Below, in pieces: positions 32,224 to 44,968 of a stretch of 64,000 bases of DNA. The notes beneath the pieces are model-generated. The model was not told where the DNA came from, did no database searches, and was given only the letters and a program-made list of their open reading frames with translations. The DNA comes from Cymodocea nodosa (lineage: Eukaryota; Streptophyta; Magnoliopsida; Alismatales; Cymodoceaceae): NCBI GenBank assembly GCA_036874045.1, contig CM072335.1:19661501-19725500 (forward strand), read 5' to 3'. A program made the translations under genes and the position numbers. Positions within the stretch are counted from its first letter, which is position 1. Every line of letters starts with the position of its first letter.

Positions 32224-34146
32224 TGTTAGGATCAATAGGCTCACTAGAGGGGGGGTGAATGGTGAACGTGTGAAGTTTTTAAAATTCTTTTGATGTTGAC
32301 TCAAATGATTCAACAGAAATGTAATGAGATGAAACTAAGTGAGTGCAAAATAGTAGAGACAAGAAACACACAGCAAATTTTTAGGTGGTTCACCAACTTG
32401 GCTAGTCCACCCCCAAGATTCACTTGGGCTTCACTAAGTGATTCAACACTTACACACTTGCTTTCAGGTCAAAGCAAGAACCAACTACACAAAAGTTTTC
32501 AAGTAAAAACTTCAGTAAACCAACCTCTAGAGTTTTCAGGTCGAAACTCAAACCAACACTGTATGTAGCTTTCACGTTGAAGCCACGAACCAACAACTTT
32601 AAACCTTCAATCAGAGTTTTGGCGCAAGAGCTTTTTCTGCAGTAGATCTTTAAAATATGCTTCACTGTTTGCAGACTAGAGTGTCAATGGAATTCGAGTG
32701 TAGCTCACTGTATATCTCTACTGTATATCTATTGTCTGTATTTTGAATATATACTTGATATGTACAACGATCATATTTTCCTCTAATGGATGTATTCTAC
32801 TGTACTTGATTAGGATCAAGTCCCAATACGACAAGTGACTGTTCAGAAAATCGTTTCAAGATATCTTACCGATTTTCCTATTCTTTCAAATAGTTAGCTA
32901 TGAAACTCTCCGAAGAGTAATTGTAACTCATCAAAAGATCACTTAACCTTTACTGCTAGGTAGGATTCCAGAATATTTAAATGTGAGCTGTCACCCAATC
33001 GGATACTTATAACTGTAACTCACCGAATAGTTATATACTTGTCGGATAGTTTGACTTTATCAACTTTCCGATTGCTTTAATTTAGCACGTGCATAAAGGG
33101 CTGACTTAAGTTTCGGAAGGTTATCCTTGTAACTCACCGAAATGCTTCAAGATTTCGGATAGTTATTTTTCTAACTCTCCGAAAACTTATTTAAGCCACT
33201 CTTTGGAATTCTGCATGTGGGAAATTCAATGACTTAAGTTTCGGATGGTTAAACTATAACTCACCGAAACTCTTTTGAAATTTCGGATAGATATCTTTCT
33301 AACTCATCGAAAACCCATTTGAGCATCTGTCTGTAATTCTGCACGTGGAAAATTTACTGACTTAAGTTTTAGATAGTTAAATTGTAACTCACCGAAACTC
33401 TCTTGAAATTTCGGATAGTTATCTTTCTAACTCTCCGAAAACTTAAATGATCTTCTTTCTGGAATTCTACACGTGGTAATTTCAATAACTTAATTTTCGG
33501 ATAGTTAAAATGTAACTTACCGAAACTCTCTTTGAAATTTTGGATAGTTATCTAACTCTCTGATTTTCCCTTTTAAGCTTTCAACTGCTGGCTTCTCCAT
33601 TTTGCACATGTGTAATAAAATGACATAAGTTCCAGAAAGTTATGCCTGTAACTTACCGAAAAACTCGAATAGTTATCTAACTCTCCAAAAAGAAAACTCG
33701 GATAGTTATCTAATTCTCCGACAAGTCCTTCCATTCTGTATTTCTGCACATGGTTTATTGAATGACTTAACTTTCGAATAGTTATACCTATAACTCTCCA
33801 AAACGTCCTTTAAGCTTCTAGATAGTTCACTCCTTAACTATTAGATCATTCAATTCTCTTAACTATCTGATTAAATAAATCTCCGAAGGCTTTGTAAAAT
33901 TTGGATAGTTATCCTTCTAACTGTCCGATAGTCTTGAAATTGTTTTACTCTTCAGATACTTGAACCTGTAACTGTCCGATTTTGCTGTATCTTGAAAGTA
34001 TTATCATCTGGAACCTTCTTGATCTGTTCATCTGCTTGGAATTTATTCTAACAGCCTTCTGATCTAATGCAGTACAGACTTAACTATGAAATACAATATA
34101 TTTCCTCACATAGGTTTTGCATTATCAAAATACTCAGGTTCTAACA
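32224..34146 (-). repeat. 3' LTR of copia D
   Basis: TGTTAGG ... TAACA, 1,923 bases; very similar to 39243-41110. Contains the inverted-repeat/G-box array at about 32840-34000. A 71-codon ORF on the minus strand (32450-32665) is open in both LTRs but has no recognisable domain. Confidence 0.9.
32980..33860. repeat. 128-bp tandem units with paired inverted repeats and G-boxes, D 3' LTR
   Basis: Each unit has CTTAAG, then TTTCGGATAGTTA with TAACTCACCGAAA, then a second TTTCGGATAGTTATC with TAACTCTCCGAAA, and a CACGTG-like box. The boxes start at 33085, 33213, 33341, 33469, 33604 and 33745: spacing 128, 128, 128, 135, 141. The matching boxes in the other LTR start at 40092, 40220, 40348, 40476, 40568 and 40710, so one interval there is 92 rather than 135. 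Confidence 0.8.
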
Positions 34147-34160
34147 ATCTCCCCCTTTTT
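34147..34160 (-). other. Polypurine tract of copia D
   Basis: On the minus strand AAAAAGGGGGAGAT abuts the LTR start TGTTAGAACC. Confidence 0.85.
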
Positions 34161-34534
34161 GATAATGACAAAAACCTTTACAATTATTTACATGTATTTC
34201 ACTCCCTAGTGTATTTCTATATATTTAGTCACAGAGAAACATAAAACAGGAATTTATCAAAACTATTCTGATGAGGAGGGATTTCTCCCCCTGACTTTGA
34301 GTAGACTTCTCCCCCTATCTGTGTGCTGAGTTTTTCTCTTTCAATTCTTGCTGGAAATACTGTAAGTGACCATATACTTGACAAATTTCCAAATTCTTCT
34401 CCCCTTTTTGTGATTATATAAAAAGGTGAGGACTGTAAAACTAATTTTTTGTAAAACTGATATTGATTGTAACCTACACGAGTAGGTTAGCAGAAAAACA
34501 AGCTCCCATATTGTGAGCTTGATGAATAAAATAT
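34161..34534 (-). other. Noncoding stretch between D pol and polypurine tract
   Basis: No gene. Several CTCCCCCT pyrimidine runs (34286-34316, 34399-34405), on the minus strand extra purine tracts, lie near the terminal tract. Confidence 0.6.
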
Positions 34535-37500
34535 TTAAAGATCTTGTAAAGAACATATTCCTAGATTTCGTCTAATATGATTAAAAGTTGATTCATTTAA
34601 AGGTTTGGTGAAAATATCTGCAAGTTGATTTTTTGTTGGTACAAACTTAAGTGAAATGTTCCCTTTCTCCACATGATCTCTTAGAAAATGATGTCTGATC
34701 TCAATATGCTTGGCTCTGGAATGAAGTACTATATTCTTAAATAGGCTGATTGCACTGCTGTTATCACAAAATATGATTGAATTCTGAATTTTCAGTCTGT
34801 AATCTGCTAGAGTTTGCTGCATCCAAAGGATTTGTGCACAGCATAATCCAACTGCAATATACTCGGCTTCAGTAGTAGATAAAGCTATACAATTTTGTTT
34901 CCTACTGAACCATGAGATTAAAGAACATCCAAGTAATTGACAAGTACCACTAATGCTTTTTCTATCAGATCTGCTGCCTACATAATCTGGATCACTATAA
35001 CTTGTTAAAATCAAACTACTATCAGTTGAGTAGAATAATCTGAAATTTTTTGTTCCTTGTAGATATCTGAAAATCCTTTTGACTGATTTCAAATGTGATT
35101 CCTTTGGTGATGCTTGAAATCTAGCACACAAGCATACACTGAACATAATATCTGGCCTGTTGGCTGAAAGGTATAACAGGGATCCAATCATACCTCTATA
35201 TTGCCTTTGATCCACTACAACACTTGAATTATCCATTTCCATTTTAATGCTTGAACTCATTGGAGTATTTACGGATTTGATGTTTTCATAACCAAATTTC
35301 TTCAACATCTCTTTGCAGTATTTTTCTTGGTTGACAAAGATACCATTATGCACTTGATGAATCTGTAATCCCAAGAAAAACTTCAATTCTCCCATCATGC
35401 TCATTTCGAATTTATTTTTCATCAAATACTGAAATTCATGACAGAGATCTTCTGAAGTGGCTCCAAAGACTATATCATCAACATATATCTATACAATCAA
35501 CATGTGTACATCAAAAGTTTTGATAAACAAAGTGTTGTCCACTTTGCCTATAGAAAAATTGTTTTTAGTTAAAATTTTTTCAATTTCTCATACCAAGCTC
35601 TAAGTGCCTATTTCAAACCATATAGAGCATTTCTCAGTTTGTAGACATGATCCAGCTTGAGTTCATCTTCAAATCTAGGAGGTTGTTTAACAAACACTTC
35701 TTCTTGAATTTCACCATTTAAGAAGGCACTTTTCACATCCATTTGAAACAATCTTATCTTCATACTACTTGCAAAGGCAAGCAACATTCTGATAGCTTCA
35801 ATCCTGGCTACAGGAGAAAAAGTTTCTTCATAGTCAATATCTTCCTATTGATTGTAGCCTTGTGCAACTAATCGAGCTTTATTTCTGAGAATGTTACCTT
35901 CTTCATCTAATTTGTTTTTGAAAATCCATTTAGTTCCAATGATGGATTTTCGTGCAGGTTTTTCTATTAGTTCCCACACATTGTTTTTCTGAAACTGATT
36001 TAATTCTTCCTGCATAGCCATTGTCCAGTAGGTCTCCTTACAAGCTTCATCTACTGATTTTGGCTCCATTTCTGACACAAATGCACAAAAATTGCAGAAA
36101 TCTTGTGCTTTGCTTATAGTTTGTACCCCTTTAGATATATTTCCAATAATTTGTTCCTTAGAATGATCAGATCTAAACTTCCAACTGTTATGATTCTGAT
36201 ATATATGGTTGAGATTCTGGTCTAACACTTGTGAATTGGTATTCTGCTTGCTTTTATCATCTTCAAAGTATTCATTTTCACTATCATTATTAATCTTCAA
36301 CTTTTTGAAATTCTGTAACAGATCTTCATCAAACTGAACATTTATACTTTCCTCCACTCTTCTATCTTCAGCAAAATATACTTTGTGAGCTTTGCTTCTC
36401 GAGGAGTAACCAACAAGTATGGCAAGTACAGACTTAGCATCAAACTTGTCTTTAGCATTTCTTATATTTAAAACAAAACATTTGCATCCAAATGTCTTAA
36501 AATAGCCAACATTTGGAGTTTTATCGAACCAAATTTCAAAGGGTGTCTTATTCAATATGGATCTAATGTGAGTTCTATTGGAAATGTGACAAGTTGTTCC
36601 TACAGCTTCTGCCCAAAGAAATTTATGTAGATCCGTGGCATTTAACATAGTTCTAGCCATTTCTTGTAATGTCCTATTTTTCCTTTCCACAACTCCATTT
36701 TGAGCAAGAGTTCTAGGACAAGAGAATTCATGCAGAATTCCAAATGAATTGCAAAGGTTTTCAAATTCATAGTTTTCAAATTCACCTCCATGATCACTTC
36801 TAATTTTCTTCACTGTTAGTTCCTTCTGATTCTGAACTCTTATGCAGAAATTCCTGAACTCATTGCAAGTTTCATTTTTATGTGTCAAAAATATCACCCA
36901 AGTTAATCTGGAGAAATCATCAACAATAACAAAGGTATATTTTAGACCCCCAAGACTTGATACTTGAGAATGACCAAACAAATCTAGATGTAGTAGTTCT
37001 AATGGCCTTTTGGTGGAAACAACACTTTTGCTGTGAAGAGCAGTTCTCTTCTGCTTCCCTAGCATACACTCACTACACACTCTATCCTTCTTAAAAGTGA
37101 GTTTAGGCAGACCCCTAACAAGATCACCCGTGGATAGCTTTCTGATATTCTTCATACTAATGTGACCAAGTCCTCTATGCCACACCCAATCGTCTTCACT
37201 AGTTGCTACCAAACAGGAATTGCTTACAGAATTTTCACATGGAAAGTTTAATGTATATATTGAGCAATTTCTAATACTAGTAAATTTTGTTTCATTTGTG
37301 GCAAGATCAATAATGTAGTAGTTTTTAGCATTAAAAGAAATAGTATAGCCTTTATCACATAATTGTCCTACACTTAACAAATTTTGTTTTAATCCATTTA
37401 CATGCAAGAAATTCTCAATTATACCATTTTTAGATGTAATATTTCCTATTGCAGTTATTTTACACTTTTCATTATTTTCAAACTTAACAGATCCTGAACT

Positions 37501-37566
37501 TAAGTTTTTAACTGAGTCAAGAAAGCTTTTCTTACCTATCATGTGCTTTGAGCATCCACTGTCCAC
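34535..37566 (-). pseudogene. pol: Ty1/copia pol of D: protease, integrase, RT, RNase H
   Basis: Minus strand from 37566: protease MDSGCSKHMIG, the GAG-pre-integrase region (WHRGLGHISMKNIRKLS), the integrase zinc and DDE core (LHLDLFGHSQVSSLGG, VDDFSRLTWVIFL, IRSDHGGEFEN, NGVVERKNRTLQEMARTML), then RT start ([12 protein letters not shown]). 35426-35844 is broken by stops and shifts but still shows QMDVKSAFLNGEIQEEVFVKQP and IYVDDIVFGAT with a TAG two codons upstream. 34535-35425 is open and holds the RT end and RNase H (YSDPDYVGSRSDRKSISGTCQLLG, STTEAEYIAVG, SRAKHIEIRHHFLRD, LADIFTKPL). Confidence 0.9.
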
Positions 37567-39181
37567 AGTCCATTTAGTTGAACGTGCTTGAAACTCCTTA
37601 TCACCCTACAAATCATATTGAAATTAAAGCTTTTGGTACCCAAATCTTCTTGGGTCCAGTGGAGTTTGTCCTTAAAACATTAAATCTATTGCCTCTTGGC
37701 AGCCACATATGACCTGATCTTCGTTTAATGGCAAACACAGTGGTGCCATCTCTATAAGATCGAATCACTCCACCACAATAAGGTATTTCCTGTGGTGTAG
37801 CATACCCTAGGCCATATTTATTCCCATTTTATCGTTGAGATCCTATTATTTTATTTAATCCTTTTTGTCCTTGAGTGAATTTACATATAGTATCTTTCAA
37901 ATCTGATATAGTAGTTAATAGATTTTTATTTTCATCTTTTAATCCATAGTTATCACAACTATACTTATCTAAATTTGATTTTAGATTTCTATTTTCAACT
38001 ATAGTTGATTCTAATTTAGCAAATGAATTTTTTAGGCAATGATTTAATCTTTTAATTTCTTTCTTAAAATATCTACATTTCACATATAAATTATCTACAG
38101 TAGATAGAAGACTGTTTATGTCTAACTCATCATGCTCATTTTTTGAACTAGAGGAAGTAGAGCATACCTCTTGTGCTGCAAAACAAACATTGGCTGCTGC
38201 TTCTTCTTCAGAATCTAATGAACAGCTTGAAGAGCTACTGTCATCCTACGTAGCTTTGAGAGCCATCTTCTTTTTGTCTTTCAATCTCTTCTTCTTATGG
38301 ACAGAAGGACTGTATGTGCCCTTGCCTTTTACATTTGAAACATGTAGGGACCGTTCTTTTAGAAGAGCTGGACTTATTATTTTTCTTCATAAACTTTTTG
38401 AAGTTCCTTGCCAACAACATGATTTCATCATTGTCTGAGCTTAGAGCTTCCTCTATAGATGGAAATGCCATTTCCTTTTTCTTTTCAGCTTTCTTTTCAA
38501 CAGCTCCTTCTTGCTCTTTCTAGTCCTTCATCTAAGCTTCGTGGGCCAGAAGATTGCCCAACAATTCTTCAACTATGTAATTGTTGAGATCCTTTGAATC
38601 TTGAATAGATGTGGACTTCTGTTTCCACTCAAAAGTTAAGCTCCTCAGGATCTTCTGTACCTGTTCACGTGAAGAGAACTCCTTTCCCAAGCCTTTCAGA
38701 TTGTTAATGATTTCAGTAAATCTAGAAAACATTTCAGTTATATTTTCATTATCATTCATTCTAAATAGTTCTAGTTTTCTCAAAAGAATACTGATTTTTG
38801 TATCCTTAACTTGGTTTGTACCTTCATGAGTAACTTGAAGGATTTTCCAAGCCTCATGAGCAGACTTACATGCAGATACCTTATTATATTGATCAGTAGT
38901 TAGTGCACAATAAATGACATTCAACCCTCTAGCATCCAACTGGATGATTTTCTCATCCTCCTCAGACCAATTCGAAATATCACTGGTTGAAAGTGTAGTT
39001 CCAAGAACAACAGTCTTCCAGAGTAAGAACAACAATCTTCTAGAGTAAGAACAACAGTCTTCCAGAGTTTAACATTTGAACACCTAAGGAAGCACTCCAT
39101 TCTATTCTTCCAATAGTTATAATTGGAACCATTGAATAGAGGAGGTCTGTGGATGTTTTGTCCCTCAGCAAATTGAGTCAT
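37567..39181 (-). pseudogene. gag: Ty1/copia gag of D
   Basis: Minus strand, starting MTQFAEGQNIHRPPLFNGSNYNYWKNRM. Gag blocks of the UBN2 type follow (LNVIYCALTTDQYNKVSACKSAHEAWKIL, KISILLRKLELFRMNDNENITEMFSRF), then the knuckle CFKCKRQGHIQSFC (about 38300-38345) and a coiled-coil stretch at 37829-38083. A frame change near 39000-39068 coincides with about three tandem copies of a 26-base unit containing AAGAACAACAGTCTTC; a stop follows at 38529-38531, and more stops lie at 38100-38300. Confidence 0.85.
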
Positions 39182-39230
39182 AAATCTAGATGGTTAAATC
39201 TTATGAAGGATTACCCTTGCTCTGATACCA

Positions 39231-39242
39231 ATTGTTAAGATC
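39231..39242 (-). other. Primer-binding site of D (tRNA-iMet)
   Basis: On the minus strand TGGTATCAGAG, complementary to the initiator tRNA-Met 3' end, two bases from the LTR. Confidence 0.9.
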
Positions 39243-41110
39243 GACAGGCTCACTAGAGGGGGGGTGAATGGTGAACGTGTGAAGTTTTTAAAATTCTTTT
39301 GATGTTGACTCGAATGATTCAACAGAAATGTAATGAGATGAAACTAAGTGAATGCAAAATAGTAGAGACAAGAAACACAACAAATTTTTAGGTGGTTCAC
39401 CAACTTGGTTAGTCCACCCCCAAGATTCAGTTGGGCTTCACTAAGTGATTCAACACTTACACACTTGCTTTCAGGTCAAAGCAAGAACCAACTACACAGA
39501 AGTTTTCAGGTAAAAACTTCAGCAAACCAACCTCTAGAGTTTTTAGGTCGAAACTCAAACCAACACTGTATGTAGCTTTCAGGTTGAAGCCACGAACCAA
39601 CAACTTTAAACCTTCATTCAGAGTTTTGGCACAAGAGCTTTTTCTGCAGTAGATCTTTAGAATATGCTTCACTATTTGCAGACTTGAGTGTCAATGAAAT
39701 TCAAGTGTAGCTCACTGTATATCTCTATTGTATATCCGTTGTCTGTATTTTGAATATATACTTGATATGTACAACGATCATATTTTCCTCCAACGGATGT
39801 ATTTTACTGTACTTAATTAGGATCAAGTCCCAATACTGCAAGTGACCATTCAAAAAATCGTTTCAAGATATCTTACCGATTTTCCTGTTCTTTCGGATAG
39901 TTAGCTATGCAACACTCCGAAGAGTATCTGTAACTCACCGAAAGATCACTTAACCTTTACTGCCAAGTAGGATTCCAGAATATTTAAATGTGAGTTGTCA
40001 TCCAATCGGATACTTATAACTGTAACTCACCGAATAGTTATATACTTGTTAGATAGTTTGACTCTGTCAACTTTCCGATTGCTTTAATTTAGCACGTGTA
40101 TAAAGGGCTGACTTAAGTTTCAGAAGGTTATCCCTATAACTCATCGAAATGCTTTAGGATTTCGGATAGTTATTTTTCTAATTCTCCGAAAACTTATTTG
40201 AGCCACTCTCTAGAATTCTGCACGTGGGAAATTCAATGACTTAAATTTCGGATGGTTAAACTATAACTCACCGAAACTCTTTTGAAATTTCGGATAGTTA
40301 TCTTTCTAACTCTACGAAAACCCATTTGAGCATCTGTCTAGAATTCTGCATGTGAGAAATTTACTAACTTAAGTTTTGGATAGTTAAACTGTAACTCACC
40401 GAAACTCTCTTGAAATTTCAGATAGTTATCTTTCTAACTCTCCGAAAACTTAAATGATCTTCTTTCTGGAATTCTGCACGTGGCAATTTCAATAACTTAA
40501 GTTTTAGATAGTTATCTAACTCTCCGATTTTCCCTTTTAAGCTTTCAACTACCGACTTCTCCATTTTGCACGTGCGTAATAAAATGACTTAAGTTCCGGA
40601 AAGTTATGCCTGTAACTTATCGAAAAACTTGAATAGTTATCTAACTCTCCGAAAAGAAAACTCGGATAGTTATCTAATTCTCCGACAAGTTCTTCCATTC
40701 TGTATTTCTGCACGTGGTTTATTGAATAACTTAACTTTTGGATAGTTATACTTGTAACTCTCTGAAACGTCCTTTAAGCTTCTAGATAGTTAACTCCTTA
40801 ACTATCCAATCATTCAATTCCCTTAACTGTCTGATTAAATAACTCTTCGAAGGCTTTGTAAAATTTGGATAGTTATCCTTCTAACTATCCGATAGTCTTG
40901 AAACTGTTTTACTCTTTAGATACTTGAACCTGTAATTGTCCGATTTTGTTGTATCTTGAAAGTATTATCATCTGGAACCTTCTTGATCCGTTCATCTGCT
41001 TGGAATTTGTTCTAATAGCCTTCTGATCAAATGCAGTACAAACTTAACTATGAAATACAATATATTTCCTCACATAGGTTATGCCTTATCAAAATACTTG
41101 GGTTCTAATA
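39243..41110 (-). repeat. 5' LTR of copia D
   Basis: 1,868 bases; the outer CA has mutated to TA at 41110. Relative to the 3' LTR it lacks about 43-55 bases in the array near 40500-40530, one inverted-repeat half-unit. Divergence is a few percent by eye. Confidence 0.9.
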
Positions 41111-42570
41111 CTTATTCTATCAGATAATCTCCCAATTTCTTTATCAACATCATTTGATACCATTTCTGGGAGAATTTCTGAATCAAAGTTTTCAACATGT
41201 CTAACACCCAAATGAGAATTTTCATGAAATTTTACATGTAGAGTTTCCTCAATGGTTTTTGTTGATTTATTATAAACTCTATATGCCCTACTTCTAATGG
41301 AATAAGCAACAAAAATACCCTCATCTGATTTGGCTCTAAATATGTCTCTTCATTCCTTAGTGTTTAAAATAAAATACTTATAGCCAAAGGATTTTAAATA
41401 ACTTATTTTGGGAACCCTGTTATACCATATCTCATAAGGAGTTTTATCTAAAATTGGTCTTAGATGTACTCTATTTATAACATAGCATACTGTATGAATT
41501 GCTTTTGCCTAGAGAAATAGGGGTAACTTATTCTCATTTAATGTGGTTCTGGACATTTCCTGAAGTGATCTATTTTTATGTTCTACTATCTCATTTTGTG
41601 AAGGAGCTCTTGGAAATGAGTACTATGATCTATGCCTAATTCTTCACAAAAGGTGTCCATTTGATCATTATCAAATTTTGTACCATGATCACTCCTAAGT
41701 TTTTGAATTTTAAGATTTTGCTCATTCTAAACTTTATTATAGAATATCTTAAATATTTCAAAAACTTTAATTTTATTAGCTAGAAAATAGACCCAAGTAA
41801 ATCTAGAATAGTCATCAACTAGTACAAAAGCATAATGTTTACCTCCTAGACTAATTGTCCTAGTAGGTCTAAATAAATCCATATGCACTAGTTCTAATAC
41901 TCTTTTGCTTGTTATTTCATTTAAACTTTTAAAGGATGTTTTATGTAATTTACCTAGTTGACATGCATCATACATAAACTCTTTTGAGTACTTAATACTA
42001 GGTAAACCTCTAACTAGATTCTTTTTAGACAACTTTTGTAATAATTTTAAATTTGAGTGTCCTAGCCTTCTATGCCACAAAATAACTTCATCTGATTTTG
42101 CAATTAAGTAAGCATTGTCTTTAATAATATCAGAAGGAAAATTTAGAATACAAACAGATCCTTTCTTGTATGCAATGAATAAAATTTTGTTTGTAGACAT
42201 GTCCATAATCTTATAGGAATCTTTTTCAAAAATTACTTTGTAAAACTTCATTAAGACAGGAACACTCAATAAATTAAAACCTAAGTTTTCCACTAATAAG
42301 ACATCATTTATAAAGCATTTCTCAATTACCTGAACCTTGCCAAACCCAAGGATATTTGTTTTACTTTTATTTCCAAAGGTAACTTGTCCGTTCTTTCCAA
42401 AGATAACTTATCCGTTCTTGGTCTTTGTTATTTCTGTAAGTAATCATATATCTCCAGTCATGTGGCTGGATGCTCCACTGTCCATTATCCATTTTGATTT
42501 GTGTACCTACAAAACAGTCAAAAAGAGATTTTATCTCTTGGAACCCATTTTTGAGTGGGTCCAAGAATTT
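41111..42570 (-). pseudogene. pol: Ty1/copia protease and integrase of element B
   Basis: Minus strand. Protease signature WIMDSGASSHMTGD at about 42443-42484. The GAG-pre-integrase and integrase core are open in 41727-42293: LWHRRLGHSNLKLLQKLS, VRGLP, CQLGKLHKTSF, LELVHMDLFRPTRTISLGGKHY, VDDYSRFTWVYFL. Below 41727 the second part is heavily stopped and shifted but shows RSDHGTKFDND. The frame resumes at 32223 beyond D. Confidence 0.88.
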
Positions 42571-42599
42571 TAGAGAGAGTCATATCAAAATAATCCATA

Positions 42600-44505
42600 T
42601 TTTAGACTTCAACTTATCTATTTTCTGATAATTATTTTTGCATTTCTTTCTCTTAGTGTTATAATTATCAGAACATTTATCTCTATGTAAACTAGAGTTG
42701 AAATTTTCATTTCTGACATTATTTGATTTCCAATATCCGATATTCTTTAAATATGAAGAAAATTGATCAAGAATATTAAGATTCTCAAATGACTTAGCTT
42801 GATTTTTCTGAAAATTTCTTTTGACATTCTTGCATCGTGTGGTATCATTTGTATGCTACATTTTATCAATTTGCACATATTTTTCTCCCTTTTTAATTAC
42901 ACACAGAATAGTTTTTCACTTACTATTCTTAGTACTAGAAATAAAGACATTATTTTTAGTAGTACCATCATGCAATATATAATTTTCAGAAGATGTATTG
43001 TGTAAATCAATACCATGTTTTTCTACATTTGATATTTTACTACTAAGTTCATTTGTTATAGTTTAACTATTATTCCATTTACTTAATATAGCCTTTTGAT
43101 CACAAACCTTAATCTTTAACATATCAATTTCTGAATTTAAATCAGTAATAGTCAGTTTCAATTTTTCAATTTCACAGATCATTTTCTTCTTATCAGCAAT
43201 TAAATTTTCACAATTAGCATGCAATTTTCTTTCTATTGTAGTAAACTTTAAAATTTCCTATGCATGCCTTTGATTTTCTTCTTTAAATTTATTCAACGTA
43301 GAGTTCAGAAAATCAACCTTATTTTCAGATTCATTTAGCATTTTCCTAATGTTCTTTCCTTCTATTTTTACTTTCTTATATTTTCTAGCCAGTCTATTGT
43401 ATTCAACAAGTAATCCATCAAAACTATCAAAGTTAGCATTTTGATCAAAGGATACCTCATTGGATTTTGCCATGAAGCATACGTTTGCTAGATTTTCTTT
43501 TGAATCTAATGTTGATGAGGATTCATTGTCTGATGTTGAATCCTTTGTTTCTTCACTTTGTAAAGCTGAAGAGTCATCCCATGTCACTTTAAGTGCCTTT
43601 CTCTTTCTGAATTTCTTACTCCTAAAATTCCTCCTCGAATTCTTCTTATCTTTGTTAAGCGGACAATCAGTTTGAAAGTGACCCAGTCTATTGCACTTGT
43701 AGCATATGATTTTGTCTTTCGTGAATGACTTCTTCTCCATATCTCCAGATGTCTTTGCTGACCTAAAGTTCATGTGTTTCTTCAATAGATTTCTAAATTT
43801 TCTAGTCAACAACAGTAAATCATCGTTAGAATCACTAGTGACTTTTAAGACTTTATCAGCCTTAAAAGCTAGATCCTTTCTAGGATTTTTCCCTTTTGGA
43901 TCTAAATGTTGTGCTTCATAGGCTGTCAGATTTCCTATGAGATCATCAAGAGTATATGTATTTAAATCTTTGTACTCTTCAATAGATGTTGTCTTTTGAG
44001 CCCAAATTTTAGTTAAAGATCTAAGGATCTTTCTTGCCAAGTCTTTTTCCTCGAATTTCTTGCCTAAAGATTTTAATGAATTTACAATCTCAAGAAAACG
44101 GGAAAACATGTCAGAGATACATTCATTTTCGTGCATTTTAAAAAGCTCATATTTATGTACTAACATATTAATCTTAGATTCCTTGACCTGGTTAATACCT
44201 TCATTGGCAACTTCTAATGCATGCCATATCTCATATGCAGTTTGATATGCAGAAACTTTATTAAATCGATCATGAGATAAAGCACAAAACAAGATGTTTA
44301 AACCTTTAGCATTCAATGTCATTCGCTCCTTTTCATCAAAAGTCCAAGTATCATATGGGGTCGTAACTAACACTATAGAATTGCTAATTATATGCCATAA
44401 TTTGAAATCGATTGACTGAAAGAATACTTTCATCCTATATTTCAAGTAGTCATAATTACTACCTTCGAACATAGGAGGACGATTAGTGGTCTATCCCTCA
44501 GTCAT
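42600..44505 (-). pseudogene. gag: Ty1/copia gag of element B
   Basis: The start is placed at 44505 (MTEG, then a TAG where D has Gln, then TTNRPPMFEGSNYDYLKYRM); the frame from 44472 to 43258 is open for 404 codons. It has the UBN2-type gag region (LNILFCALSHDRFNKVSAYQTAYEIWHAL, INMLVHKYELFKMHENECISDMFSRF), the knuckle CYKCNRLGHFQTDC (43665-43706), basic Arg/Lys-rich RRNFRSKKFRKRK, and acidic Ser-rich sequence. After a TAG at 43255-43257 the same frame continues as a coiled coil (IADKKKMICEIEKLKLTITDL) to about 43050, then decays. Confidence 0.88.
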
Positions 44506-44611
44506 AACTAAGATTTCAATATTATCCATTTTAAACAAATGATCCTAAGAAAATGATAGGAAAACAAATTCCTAAATAGAGAAATAAAAGCTCTTAATTA
44601 AGATAAGATGC

Positions 44612-44623
44612 TCTGATACCAGT
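44612..44623 (-). other. Primer-binding site of B (tRNA-iMet)
   Basis: Minus-strand TGGTATCAGAGC next to the 5' LTR. Confidence 0.9.
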
Positions 44624-44968
44624 TGTAGGATCGTCTGTATCACAGGAAGGGGGTGAATTGTGTCTTTAGTAATTAAAATACTAGCAGATAAAACAAGAGC
44701 ACAAAACACTCGTAAATGAAATTCTATTCTTTATGTAAAGAGAGTATTTACTATATCTTTTTAGCTCAATTTACTTCTTGAAAGTTTTGATACAGTAATG
44801 TTCGATATACAATTCAAATAGAAAAACAAAGCTCTTATTCAAAACTAATTTTGAATTGTATAAAACCTGATCTTTATGCACACAGCTTCTTTCTTTCTCT
44901 TTGCTCAACTTCTATATCTCTTCTTCTTCAGTTGTCAAATTTCCAAACTTCTTGCATTTACAACTCCT

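Larger units (their letters stand above)
32224..41110 (-). mobile_element. Ty1/copia element D (SIRE-like), inserted in copia B
   Basis: LTRs 32224-34146 and 39243-41110, target duplication CTTAT (32219-32223 and 41111-41115), primer site at 39231-39242, polypurine tract at 34147-34160. Gag and pol are recognisable but broken; there is no accessory ORF between RNase H and the polypurine tract. The insertion splits the integrase-RT linker of B. Confidence 0.92.

Noticed and set aside
32450..32665. 71-codon ORF repeated at 39457-39672
   Set aside because: Within the two D LTRs; open in both but explained by LTR identity. No recognisable motif.
32980..33860. CRISPR-like array from regularly spaced repeats
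   Set aside because: Plant LTR context, imperfect repeats with inverted halves, no cas genes; an LTR enhancer-type array fits better.
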